Source: Agrobacterium tumefaciens str. B6 | Lineage (GTDB): Bacteria; Pseudomonadota; Alphaproteobacteria; Rhizobiales; Rhizobiaceae | DNA: 64,000 nucleotides | NCBI RefSeq assembly: GCF_001541315.1 | Contig: NZ_LMVK01000008.1 | Coordinates: 1 to 64,000 of the forward strand | Reading direction: 5' to 3' | Position numbers and translations under genes: made by a program | Shown here: positions 17,369 through 25,210 of the stretch, in pieces | Position numbering within the stretch: position 1 is the first letter of the stretch | How the letters are laid out: each line of letters opens with the position of its first letter | Notes under the pieces: generated by a model | Database searches by the model: none | What the model saw: only the letters and a program-made list of their open reading frames with translations | Told to the model about the DNA's origin: nothing

Positions 17369-17430
17369 GCACCCGAATTTTTGGGTGCTAAGGCTCTATT
17401 GACAATGAGAAACGTATAAATAATGATACA
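17369..17430 (+). promoter_or_regulatory. Hairpin and promoter upstream of the nucleotidyltransferase gene
   Basis: A hairpin with arms GCACCC (17369-17374) and GGGTGC (17383-17388) is followed by a perfect -35 TTGACA at 17399-17404. A TA-rich stretch (TATAAATAATGATAC) covers the -10 position. The gene at 17463 starts 30-40 bases downstream. Confidence 0.5.
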
Positions 17431-17462
17431 TTAGTCGTGTTCGTAGACCAAGCAGGTGCCAA

Positions 17463-18473
17463 ATGAATCTTATGCCAGCCTCGCCATCGACATTTTCCTT
17501 CCTGGACGGTCACCTGCGCATAGATCGCGATGAAATACTGGATCGCTGTCGGCCAGCTGATGGCGATATCGTCATTTTATCAGGGACCCTTGTGGAGGGT
17601 ATCGGGAACAAGCACTCTGACATCGACGTCTACGTCATATGCGACGCGCTTCCGCCGGTCCGGCACACGGGCGACCACAGCTTCTTCATTGAACAGAATG
17701 GCGGACTGCGCACTTTCGTTGACTATATTCGTGAAGATGGCATGGCTTTTGACGTCGAATATTATACTCGCGCCGAGGTCGAGGCGATGAAGGACGATGT
17801 TCTGTCACTGTACCAACTGGCACGTCGTGGAACGAAGACCTTGCGCAAAAAGCTTCCACTTTCGTCGGAAGATGCGCTACACAAGATGCAGGTAGGCGTC
17901 ACAGTCACGGGCAGCAGCGAATTCGGGCAACTGTTTCCTTCGGACTTTTGGGAGAAACTCTCCTTCGTCCAATACCGTAATCGGACCGGTGGCTACCCCG
18001 AATTCAAAGATCTGATGGGGACTTGGGGCTCCGGCGACTTCGATACCAGCCTCCTTGTCTGTACCATGTTTTTGATGGATCAGGCGGCCGGACTTTGCCA
18101 TCTCGCGGGGAGTACCAACGCCAAGCCCAAATGGGTTATGCAAAACCTGAAGCGCCTGCCGGAACCGTTGCGTCCGTTGGGTCAGGAAGTTATTGCCTGG
18201 TACGGTTCCGCCGGCAGCACAATGCCCGACAGAAAGGCAGCGGTGCTGGCAGCCTGTGAACTGATGACCAGAATCTATGAGGCGAATACTGCACTGCTAA
18301 ACGCCAGCAGCGATATCTTCTACTCAGCTGAGGAAGCCCTGCGCCTGACGCAGGAGGAATTCATGCGAGAACCCTTCCACGATCCTCAGACGATCCTGGA
18401 GTTTGAATTCCGCCGGCTGCTTTTCAATGCCGGCACACGTTCGGTGCGGGAATTCCTCGTCCAGGACGTATAA
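17463..18473 (+). CDS. Stand-alone nucleotidyltransferase-domain protein
   Basis: The 336-residue protein opens with the minimal nucleotidyltransferase motif: LSGTLVEGIGNKHSDIDVYV holds the G-[ST] turn and catalytic D53 and D55, and AFDVEYY gives a third acid at about D97. Such enzymes transfer NMP to hydroxyl groups of antibiotics, proteins or small molecules. The C-terminal 200 residues are helical and unrecognised. It is monocistronic with its own promoter, between the exporter and the importer operons. Roles could be nucleotidylation of the product, self-resistance or regulation. Confidence 0.75.
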   Translation: MNLMPASPSTFSFLDGHLRIDRDEILDRCRPADGDIVILSGTLVEGIGNKHSDIDVYVICDALPPVRHTGDHSFFIEQNGGLRTFVDYIREDGMAFDVEYYTRAEVEAMKDDVLSLYQLARRGTKTLRKKLPLSSEDALHKMQVGVTVTGSSEFGQLFPSDFWEKLSFVQYRNRTGGYPEFKDLMGTWGSGDFDTSLLVCTMFLMDQAAGLCHLAGSTNAKPKWVMQNLKRLPEPLRPLGQEVIAWYGSAGSTMPDRKAAVLAACELMTRIYEANTALLNASSDIFYSAEEALRLTQEEFMREPFHDPQTILEFEFRRLLFNAGTRSVREFLVQDV

Positions 18474-18869
18474 CTGGCAACAAGGTCCCATGAACGGCGG
18501 CGATCAGAAAAAGGCGTTATAGCAACAAGCCAACACGCGGGTTGCTACATCAGTGTGCGATCAGCATTAAGGTCCAGGAGCCTGTAGAAACGTCGTCGCC
18601 ATCGGGTTCCAGCGGTGCAGTGGGTTGGCCACATCGCCAGGCTGCTGTTCCAGGCGGCTTCTGTATGACTCCGGGAATGGCGGGATTGATGTGGATGCGA
18701 GAGACCCGAGCGGAGGACCGTGTGTGGTGATGCCAGCAGGATCGTCCTATCCGCTTTCAATTGAATGTCCACACGCGCATATACGTCAACAATGGCGTCA
18801 TTTCGCGGACCCCGGTTACATCCGGGCATTCATTGACAGGCGACGGAAGATGGCGGAACAATCTGTTCC
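18474..18869. other. Intergenic gap without a supported gene
   Basis: Short open frames exist on both strands, but none has a ribosome site or a recognisable sequence. The flanking genes converge here. No strong terminator hairpin stands out. Confidence 0.5.
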
Positions 18870-19613
18870 TCAGGATGATTGAAACCTGCCAACCAGGCGG
18901 CGTCTGATCAATTCGACTGTCTCATAAAAGGCCCAGCCAATCAGGGACAGAAGGATGACCATACCGATTACAACGGGTGTGTCACTGTTTTCCTGACCGG
19001 ATGACAGAAGATGGCCGATCCCTTCATTTGCGCCAATCAATTCGCCGATGACAGCTGCCGTCATTGCAAGCGTTGTGGCGACTGCCATGCCTGCGAGGGC
19101 CGACGGTAATGCAGTTGGCAATTCAATGTGGCGGAACCGCTGCCACGGACTTAACCTGAGCACCGTTGCGAGGTCGCGAAAGCTGCTTTCGCCGTAGCGC
19201 AGGCCGGTCATCATGCCGGACATGACCGGAAAGAACGTGACGATCGCAATCAGAACGATCTTCGGTGCCGGCCCGATGCCCAGCCACAGAAGTAAAAGCG
19301 GTGCGATCGCGATTTTTGGCGCTGTCTGCAGGAGCAGAACGAGTGGCGTGGCAAGACGCTCGAGCCGGGGCAGTCGGACAAAGACTGCGCCGGCACAGAC
19401 GCCGGCAAGCGTGCCGAGCGTGAACCCCGCGATAATTTCAGACAATGTCACCCATATATGCCGCCCGAGGCTGGCGTTTTTGTACAGGAAACCAAATCTG
19501 TGGAACACGTCCACAGGCTCGGGCAAAAGAAACGCCGGCACGTCGAAGAGATAGATGATCGCTGTCCAAAGGAAGAAAGTTGCGGTCAGACCCGCCACGC
19601 CACGTAGAAGCAT
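18870..19613 (-). CDS. ABC transporter permease, SsuC/ThiX-like
   Basis: The 247-residue protein has about six membrane helices and the permease EAA-type loop (ESSFRDLATVLRLSPWQRFRHIELPTALP). It belongs to the TauC/SsuC/ThiX group that imports sulfonates, hydroxymethylpyrimidine precursors and similar compounds. It is the last gene of a five-gene leftward operon, 2 bases after the binding-protein stop, and is one of two different permeases there. The pair probably forms a heterodimeric channel. Confidence 0.87.
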   Translation of the reverse strand: MLLRGVAGLTATFFLWTAIIYLFDVPAFLLPEPVDVFHRFGFLYKNASLGRHIWVTLSEIIAGFTLGTLAGVCAGAVFVRLPRLERLATPLVLLLQTAPKIAIAPLLLLWLGIGPAPKIVLIAIVTFFPVMSGMMTGLRYGESSFRDLATVLRLSPWQRFRHIELPTALPSALAGMAVATTLAMTAAVIGELIGANEGIGHLLSSGQENSDTPVVIGMVILLSLIGWAFYETVELIRRRLVGRFQSS

Positions 19614-19615
19614 TC

Positions 19616-20620
19616 TTATTGACCGATCGTATAGGGGTCGATGACGAAATTGGCGGCTTTGGGGGGGCTGTCGATCACCTTGTATTGCGCCAGGATGTCG
19701 GCATTCTTCTGCCAGCCCGCCATGTCAGCCGCGCCAAGACCCTTTTCTCTCGTAAGGGTGCTCTGCCAGACGGAGGGCACGAAAGTCTGTTCAAACGCTG
19801 TGGTCAAAATGGGCTTTTGTTCCCTGGGCCAGGTTGGGGCGTATTTTTCAAGCGCGATATCAATTGCCTCAGACACATGGCCGTCTATTACCCATTGGTA
19901 CGACTGGGTGATTGCGGTGGTAAAGCGCCTGGCAAGATCGGCGTTTTCCGAAAGTTTCCTGTCGCTCGTAACCACCACGTTGCCGAAGGAGGGCAGGAAG
20001 TCGTTGGACAGTATCATGCTGACCTTGGTGCCGTCGGCCTCCAGATTGTATTTGCGCAGTTCAGAAAAGACTATGGCATCGACCTGATCAGCCTGTAGCG
20101 ACTGGATGATCGCCCCTGTCGCCACGACTTCGACTTCGACGTCGTCAAGTGTCAGACCGGCGCGTTGCAAGCCAACCTGAAGCTGGAGGTAGTTCGGGCT
20201 GGCAAGGCTGGTCACGGCAACCCTCTTGCCTTTCAGGTCCCTGTAAGATCTGATACCGCTTTCTTCCTTCGCCAACAGCGCGCCGATACCACGCTGATAA
20301 GTGGTGTGGATCACCTTGACCGGCAGACCGTTAGCCGCAGCGGCAACGACCGCATCACCGTTCGGAAAGCCAAAATCGACATTCCCGGCAGCAATGTTGG
20401 TGAGAATGTCAGCCGCAGCGGCGTAAATGAATTCCACCTTGATGCCGTTCTTTTCGAAAATTCCGTTCTCGACGCCCGCGTAAAGGGGGGCGTAAAACGG
20501 TGCGGCAGCACCGTCGATCTGCAGGATCACCTTGTCGGCAGCGCTCGCCGTCATGGCAACAAGTGGAGAAATAAAAACAGCAATAAGACCGGCCGCGGCC
20601 GTGCTGGAAATTTTGAACAT
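19616..20620 (-). CDS. ABC substrate-binding protein, NMT1/THI5-like
   Basis: The 334-residue protein has a Sec signal (MFKISSTAAAGLIAVFISPLVAMTASA) and the NMT1/THI5/SsuA fold: a start of ILQIDGAAAPFYAPLYAGVENGIFEKNGI, then GNVDFGFPNGDAVVAAAANG and DLKGKRVAVTSLASPNYLQL. ThiY-type relatives bind formylaminopyrimidine, others bind sulfonates or nitrate. With a nucleoside phosphorylase gene in the same operon, a pyrimidine ligand is favoured by inference. Confidence 0.87.
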   Translation of the reverse strand: MFKISSTAAAGLIAVFISPLVAMTASAADKVILQIDGAAAPFYAPLYAGVENGIFEKNGIKVEFIYAAAADILTNIAAGNVDFGFPNGDAVVAAAANGLPVKVIHTTYQRGIGALLAKEESGIRSYRDLKGKRVAVTSLASPNYLQLQVGLQRAGLTLDDVEVEVVATGAIIQSLQADQVDAIVFSELRKYNLEADGTKVSMILSNDFLPSFGNVVVTSDRKLSENADLARRFTTAITQSYQWVIDGHVSEAIDIALEKYAPTWPREQKPILTTAFEQTFVPSVWQSTLTREKGLGAADMAGWQKNADILAQYKVIDSPPKAANFVIDPYTIGQ

Positions 20621-20638
20621 CGTTTGACCCTCGGTTGT

Positions 20639-21406
20639 TTACGGTCTGGAGAAAGCGCGCCCTGCTATGCGCAGAAGATTTCGCTGGGTAGGCTCGTAAT
20701 CGTCGAGCCATTCATCTGTGGCGCGATTTCCGTGAATTCCGAGGAGGCAACCGGTTTCGAGTCCGATTGCACTTCCGACCGTCAAAAGGATCTCGCTTTC
20801 CATTTCGACGCCAATCGCACCCAGATCCTGGAAGTGGCCGACGAAATTTCCACACACGTCCCGACCGTCGTCGACAGGCCGGTAACGGCGGTCCTGGCCC
20901 AGATAATAGCTGTCAGTCGACGCAACCGTGCCAGTGCGACAGGTGATGCCAAGTTCGCAGGCAGCATCGACCAGGCCAGTGACGAGACGCGACGACGCCT
21001 TGGCCTCGCCGCCCGCCATACGGTACGTGCGCGCGGAGCCTGTATCGCCGATCGCCCGGTCTACGGCAATGAAAGAGCCGGGCACATGTTGCGCCACCAG
21101 CGCCGACATGCCTCCGATACGCACGACCTTTCTGGCGCCGAGCATGGCAAGTTCCACCAGTGCGATTTCAGTCGAGGGGCCGCCAATGCCGGTGGAGCAT
21201 ATGGTCAGTCTCCGGCCTTCGTACGTGCCTGTTATGACGGCAAACTCGCGCTTGCGACCGAAATCGGTGACGTCCTCCATCATGTCGGCGAGTAAGCGGA
21301 CACGGTCCGGATCGCCAGGTGTCAGAACATTCTCTGCAATGTCGCCGGGTCCACAAGGCAGATGCGGTGGCCTGCCGTTGTTCCAGGGAAAGGCGGCGCT
21401 TGTCAT
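20639..21406 (-). CDS. Uridine-phosphorylase-like nucleoside phosphorylase
   Basis: The 255-residue protein starts at the ATG at 21406, which overlaps the upstream permease stop as ATGA. The family pattern is clear: VLTPGDPDRVRLLA (phosphate site), STGIGGPSTEIALVEL, VRIGGMSAL, and the ribose-binding GVEMESEILLTVGSAIGL, closest to uridine phosphorylase. It would split a pyrimidine nucleoside to base and (deoxy)ribose 1-phosphate. Its place inside an importer operon suggests that the imported compound is a nucleoside or a nucleoside-like base. Confidence 0.87.
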   Translation of the reverse strand: MTSAAFPWNNGRPPHLPCGPGDIAENVLTPGDPDRVRLLADMMEDVTDFGRKREFAVITGTYEGRRLTICSTGIGGPSTEIALVELAMLGARKVVRIGGMSALVAQHVPGSFIAVDRAIGDTGSARTYRMAGGEAKASSRLVTGLVDAACELGITCRTGTVASTDSYYLGQDRRYRPVDDGRDVCGNFVGHFQDLGAIGVEMESEILLTVGSAIGLETGCLLGIHGNRATDEWLDDYEPTQRNLLRIAGRAFSRP

Positions 21407-22167
21407 TTCCTTGTCCCCTTCCACGAGAGAAGCCGGTTTTCCAGCGAGGACAAGACGACATGCATCACAAGACCGAGTGCGACGGTCAGCAGAACGGCAG
21501 CAAAGAGCAGCGGCGTCTTGTAGGTAGCGGCGGCATAGGTCATCAGGTATCCAAGTCCGAGCTTTCCCGACATCCACTCGGCCAGCACCGCACCGACCAG
21601 CGCCTGTACCGCGCCGATCTTCAGGCCGACGAAAATCTCCGGCAGGGCCGACGGAAATTCGATCTGCACAAACCGCTGGATTTTGCCGAGACCCAGAAGT
21701 GTCGCAAGGTCCCTCATTTTTGGATCGAGCGTGCGGAACCCTGACAGAGCGCCAATAAAGACCGGGAAAAACACAAGCGAGAAAATAAGGATGATTTTGG
21801 ACAGAACCCCAAAGCCGAACCACACGATGAAGAGGGGCGCGAGCGCAATTTTAGGTGCTGTCTGAAGGATAACGAGCGGGCCGTCCAGCCAGACCGCAAG
21901 TTTCGGAAAACGTGTCATCGCGTAGGCCAGGGCGATACCGGCGATCAGGCCCAGGAAGAGCCCGAGTACGATGTTCTGGACGGTGAAGCCGAGATGCAGC
22001 AAGAGATCACCGTTGATCGCAATGGCGACCAGTGCACCCCAGGTGCGCGCCGGAGAGGGCAGAAGATAGGCAGGCATTGCCATCGGACCAGTAGCAAGCC
22101 ACCAGAGTGCAAGCAGCGCTGCCAGTGACAGGACATAGTCAATGCAGGCGGTGACGTGCCTGGCCAT
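21403..22167 (-). CDS. ABC transporter permease, SsuC/ThiX-like (second)
   Basis: The 254-residue protein has about six membrane helices and the cytoplasmic loop DPKMRDLATLLGLGKIQRFVQIEFPSALP. It is related to, but clearly distinct from, the permease at 18870-19613. Its GTG/ATG region overlaps the ATPase stop at 22167, so the genes are coupled. Confidence 0.87.
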   Translation of the reverse strand: MARHVTACIDYVLSLAALLALWWLATGPMAMPAYLLPSPARTWGALVAIAINGDLLLHLGFTVQNIVLGLFLGLIAGIALAYAMTRFPKLAVWLDGPLVILQTAPKIALAPLFIVWFGFGVLSKIILIFSLVFFPVFIGALSGFRTLDPKMRDLATLLGLGKIQRFVQIEFPSALPEIFVGLKIGAVQALVGAVLAEWMSGKLGLGYLMTYAAATYKTPLLFAAVLLTVALGLVMHVVLSSLENRLLSWKGTRK

Positions 22168-22934
22168 TAATGCGGCTCTCCGTCACGGGTTTCGCCAGGC
22201 GTACGCAAATCGCGGCGGAGCCGGGCGACGAGTGAGTGGTAGGCGGGGTCGAGTTTCGTTTCTTCGCCGCGCGGTCGCGCGAGATCGACCTCATGGATAA
22301 ATTTCAGCTTGCCCGGGCGCGCGGTCATCACCATTACCCGGTCAGCGAGATAGACGGCTTCTTCGACGCTGTGGGTAACCAGCAGGATTGTTTTTCCGGT
22401 CGCCTGCCAGATCCGCAGCAGTTCGTCGTTCAGCGTGTCTCGTGTCAGCAGATCGACCGCGGAGAACGGCTCGTCCATCAACAGGATCGGCGGATCATCC
22501 GATAGCGAACGGGCGATTGCCGCGCGCTGACGCATTCCACCCGATAGCTCGCGGGGCAAAGCGCCCTCGAAGCCGGAAAGGCCCACCATTTTGATCAGAT
22601 CGCGTGCAATCCTGTCCGCCGCAGCGCGCGAAACGCCTGCAGTGTCGAGGGGAAACCGGACGTTTTCGAGGGTCGTTTTCCAGGGAAGAAGAACCGGTTC
22701 CTGAAAAACGAAGCCTACCGGGCGCTTATGGCCGGCAGTGTCGAGCCTCATGGTGCCGCCGCTTGGGTGGTCAAGACCGGAAATCAGGCGGAGGAGCGTC
22801 GATTTCCCGCAGCCTGAAGGCCCAACGATCGAGATGAATTCGCCTGGCCTGATGTCAATGGTTAGCGGCTCCAGCGCAGTCACCGTCCCGTGGTCAGCGA
22901 CAAACGTCTTGTGAATGCCTGCGATATCGATCAT
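22167..22934 (-). CDS. ABC transporter ATP-binding protein, SsuB/ThiZ-like
   Basis: The 255-residue protein starts at 22934 (MIDIAGIHKTF). It has Walker A GPSGCGKST, Q-loop VFQEPVLLPWKT, signature LSGGMRQRAAIA, Walker B ILLMDEPFSAVD and the switch His in LVTHSVEEA, all as in the nitrate/taurine/thiamine-precursor ATPases. It is the first gene of the importer operon. A longer open frame upstream to 23060 is not supported by the family. Confidence 0.88.
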   Translation of the reverse strand: MIDIAGIHKTFVADHGTVTALEPLTIDIRPGEFISIVGPSGCGKSTLLRLISGLDHPSGGTMRLDTAGHKRPVGFVFQEPVLLPWKTTLENVRFPLDTAGVSRAAADRIARDLIKMVGLSGFEGALPRELSGGMRQRAAIARSLSDDPPILLMDEPFSAVDLLTRDTLNDELLRIWQATGKTILLVTHSVEEAVYLADRVMVMTARPGKLKFIHEVDLARPRGEETKLDPAYHSLVARLRRDLRTPGETRDGEPH

Positions 22935-23210
22935 CGGCCCGGATTGCGTCACCCTGAATCTCCGTATCCCGAAACAAGAAACCGGCGTCGCCCCGACGGC
23001 CCTGTCTGTCAGTTTTCCTCGCGCAAATGGAAAGGTTTCACAAAAAGTTTCACAAAGCAAGCGATGTTCTCAAAGATGAGACGTGTATCAATGTCATGAT
23101 TTTGGCCAAAATGATTTCGGTGCCGACAGGCCAGACAGCACTTCACTCTCGGTGGATTTGCACTGAAGTCGCCTGGAGGCGCACCTTTGTCTGATTATTA
23201 ATGCGATAAA

Positions 23211-23224
23211 TCTCAATTTTGAGA
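23211..23224. promoter_or_regulatory. Palindromic operator candidate
   Basis: TCTCAATTTTGAGA is a perfect 14-bp palindrome that ends 6 bases before the -35 of the pyrK promoter. Its TCAATTTTGAG core recurs at 17241-17251, upstream of the exporter/kinase operon. Confidence 0.55.
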
Positions 23225-23284
23225 ATTGTATTGACTGTTCGGGCGTTGAGGACATATGTTCTGTTTTTGAACGCAGGAGTGCCC

Positions 23285-23317
23285 ATGACACTTTATCGCC
23301 TTATCGCTCGACGCTGA
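23285..23317 (+). CDS. Short leader peptide upstream of pyrK
   Basis: A 10-codon ORF (MTLYRLIARR) has a strong AGGAG (23275-23279) 5 bases before its ATG and lies about 25 bases past the predicted -10. The pyrK start downstream has no comparable ribosome site. The arrangement suggests a translated leader that controls the operon by coupling or attenuation; no clear terminator hairpin is visible between it and pyrK. Confidence 0.4.
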   Translation: MTLYRLIARR

Positions 23318-23432
23318 TCTGAGTTTCGGTCGCGCGATGCCGTTCCGTCTGCGTACTTTCCTCTCTGTCGATGCTTGCCTCAACAGCGGACTTAGCCGCT
23401 GGAGGGCCGCCCGTCTTTTCCCGGATTCACAC

Positions 23433-24275
23433 ATGTCAGCCAGTCTTTGTGCCTTTCCAGCTTCTGCTCCCCTTCCACCTCATCGATCCATTCATGAGGT
23501 TGAGACGATCATAAAACGACACGAACCGGTAAACGGTCAGTACCGCCTGATTGTCCTCTCGGCCCCCGATTCAGTGCTCGATTGCCGGCCGGGCCAGTTC
23601 TTTCACATTCTTTGCCCGCAGACGGATCAATTCCAGCCATTTTTCCGTCGACCGATGAGCATCTACTCTTATGACCTGGAAGAAGGAGAGCTAGCCTTCC
23701 TCTACAAGGTGGCTGGTGCAGGTACCCGTGCGCTGTCTGAACTGAAGGCAGGCGACACGCTCGATATCGTCGGCCCGATTGGCCAGGGTTTCGAATTAAA
23801 GGCTGAATGGCAACGGCCTCTTCTTCTGGCGCGGGGTGTAGGGCTGGCGACGCTTGCACCGCTTGCCATGGAATGTGCGTACACGGGGCGGCGACTGACC
23901 GCTATTTGCAGCGCTCGCTCTCCCGAGCTTCTTATGTCCACAGACCTGTTTCACGCCTATGGCGCGGAAGTCATCACCGTTACCGATCTGGAAAGCAATT
24001 CCGGTGTGGAGAGCCTGACACCGCTAATCGACAAGCTGGTCAAAAGCCACCAGGTCGATTCGCTCTTCACCTGCGGGTCGGCCCGCCTGATGCGCATGTT
24101 GCAGGACATCGCTACCAGACATGGTATCGGGGGGCAGGTTGCACTGGAGCAGCATATGGCGTGCGGCATTGGCATGTGCCAGGCCTGTGTAAGACCCTTC
24201 AAGCGTTCGGCAGAGGCAGTCAATCTCAGGGTCTGCCGTGAAGGCCCTGTCTTTGACCTCGATGAGGTGCTGTGA
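23433..24275 (+). CDS. pyrK: Dihydroorotate dehydrogenase electron-transfer subunit (PyrK-like)
   Basis: The 280-residue protein has the ferredoxin-reductase layout of PyrK: an FAD strand FFRRPMSIYSYD, an NAD-site loop GVGLATLAPL, a CGSARLM motif, and the C-terminal [2Fe-2S] cysteines ACGIGMCQACVRPF plus VCREGPVF. In class 1B DHODH it passes electrons between NAD and the FMN subunit. I chose the ATG at 23433; an ATG at 23337 in the same frame gives a 32-residue extension with no family match. It overlaps pyrD as TGATG. Confidence 0.88.
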   Translation: MSASLCAFPASAPLPPHRSIHEVETIIKRHEPVNGQYRLIVLSAPDSVLDCRPGQFFHILCPQTDQFQPFFRRPMSIYSYDLEEGELAFLYKVAGAGTRALSELKAGDTLDIVGPIGQGFELKAEWQRPLLLARGVGLATLAPLAMECAYTGRRLTAICSARSPELLMSTDLFHAYGAEVITVTDLESNSGVESLTPLIDKLVKSHQVDSLFTCGSARLMRMLQDIATRHGIGGQVALEQHMACGIGMCQACVRPFKRSAEAVNLRVCREGPVFDLDEVL

Positions 24276-25210
24276 TGACAGATATTTCCACGCGGATCGG
24301 AACTCTCTCGCTAAAAAACCCGATCATGCCGGCGTCCGGCACATTTTCCGAAGAATTGGCAGATGTTTTCGACCTGGACTGCATTGGTGCGCATGTGACC
24401 AAGACCATCACCCGTGAAAGACGTTCAGGCAACCCTGTGCCACGCGTTTGTGAGATCAGTGGTGCAATGCTGAACTCGATCGGGATACCAAGCAAGGGGG
24501 CAGGCTGGTTTGTCAGGAACACAATTCCTTTCTACTCGCAGTATGAGGCGCCTCTTGTCGTCAGCATATCTTCGGGAACGGCAGACGATTTTGCCCGGTT
24601 CGCCGAGGAGATCAGCATTCCAGGTGTCGACGCGATCGAGATCAACATTTCCTGTCCCAATATTGAAGATCATGGCAAGGCCTTCGCCATGCGCCCCGGT
24701 TCGACCGAAAACGTGATTCGGAAAATTCGTGACGCAACCGATCTGCCGCTCTGGGCAAAGCTGTCGCCTAATACAGGTGAAGTGGTGGAAGTGGCTCAGG
24801 CAGCCGAAGCGGCAGGTGCCGATGCACTCGTCGCGGCCAATACCATGCTCGCGATGGCCATTGACAGCCGCACCGGCGAGATCCGGCTTGGCAATGTTAT
24901 GGGCGGCCTGTCCGGCCCGGCCATAAAACCAATCACGCTGCGCATGACATATCAATGCGCTAACGCGGTTTCCATCCCTGTAATCGGTTGCGGGGGTATC
25001 TCTACGGTTGACGACGTCATCGAATACCTGATGGCCGGCGCACGTGCCGTTCAGGTGGGCACCGCCACTTTTATCAGCCCCAATACCATGCCGCGTCTTG
25101 TTCGCGAGCTCGAAGCTGCGCTCATTGCCCGCGGCCTCGCCAGTGTGGATGCATTGATCGGCACTGCAAAACTTGCCAGAGAAACGATCGCTCTTGCGGA
25201 GTATATCTGA
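24275..25210 (+). CDS. pyrD: Class 1B dihydroorotate dehydrogenase catalytic subunit
   Basis: The 311-residue FMN protein has the class 1 landmarks: IMPASGTFSEE, VTKTITRERR, NSIGIPSKG, and the catalytic Cys C127 in IEINISCPNI, the mark of class 1 enzymes (class 2 has Ser). NAMNIL-type segments are replaced by AANTMLAMAID and GGLSGPAIKPITL. Together with PyrK it would interconvert dihydroorotate and orotate with NAD. Rhizobia typically carry a class 2, membrane-linked PyrD, so this is an extra, foreign-type enzyme. The ATG at 24275 is coupled to pyrK. Confidence 0.88.
   Translation: MTDISTRIGTLSLKNPIMPASGTFSEELADVFDLDCIGAHVTKTITRERRSGNPVPRVCEISGAMLNSIGIPSKGAGWFVRNTIPFYSQYEAPLVVSISSGTADDFARFAEEISIPGVDAIEINISCPNIEDHGKAFAMRPGSTENVIRKIRDATDLPLWAKLSPNTGEVVEVAQAAEAAGADALVAANTMLAMAIDSRTGEIRLGNVMGGLSGPAIKPITLRMTYQCANAVSIPVIGCGGISTVDDVIEYLMAGARAVQVGTATFISPNTMPRLVRELEAALIARGLASVDALIGTAKLARETIALAEYI

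Larger units (their letters stand above)
22935..23432. promoter_or_regulatory. Divergent control region of the importer and pyrK-pyrD operons
   Basis: The gap holds two direct copies of GTTTCACAAA (23035-23044 and 23047-23056, 12-base spacing) on the importer side. It also holds the palindrome at 23211-23224, a promoter TTGACT (23231-23236) with an 18-base spacer to TATGTT (23255-23260), and a short leader ORF at 23285. This is the most elaborate control region in the cluster. Confidence 0.6.

Noticed and set aside
18542-18882. Overlapping short frames between the nucleotidyltransferase and permease genes
   Set aside because: They overlap each other on both strands, lack ribosome sites and show no motif.
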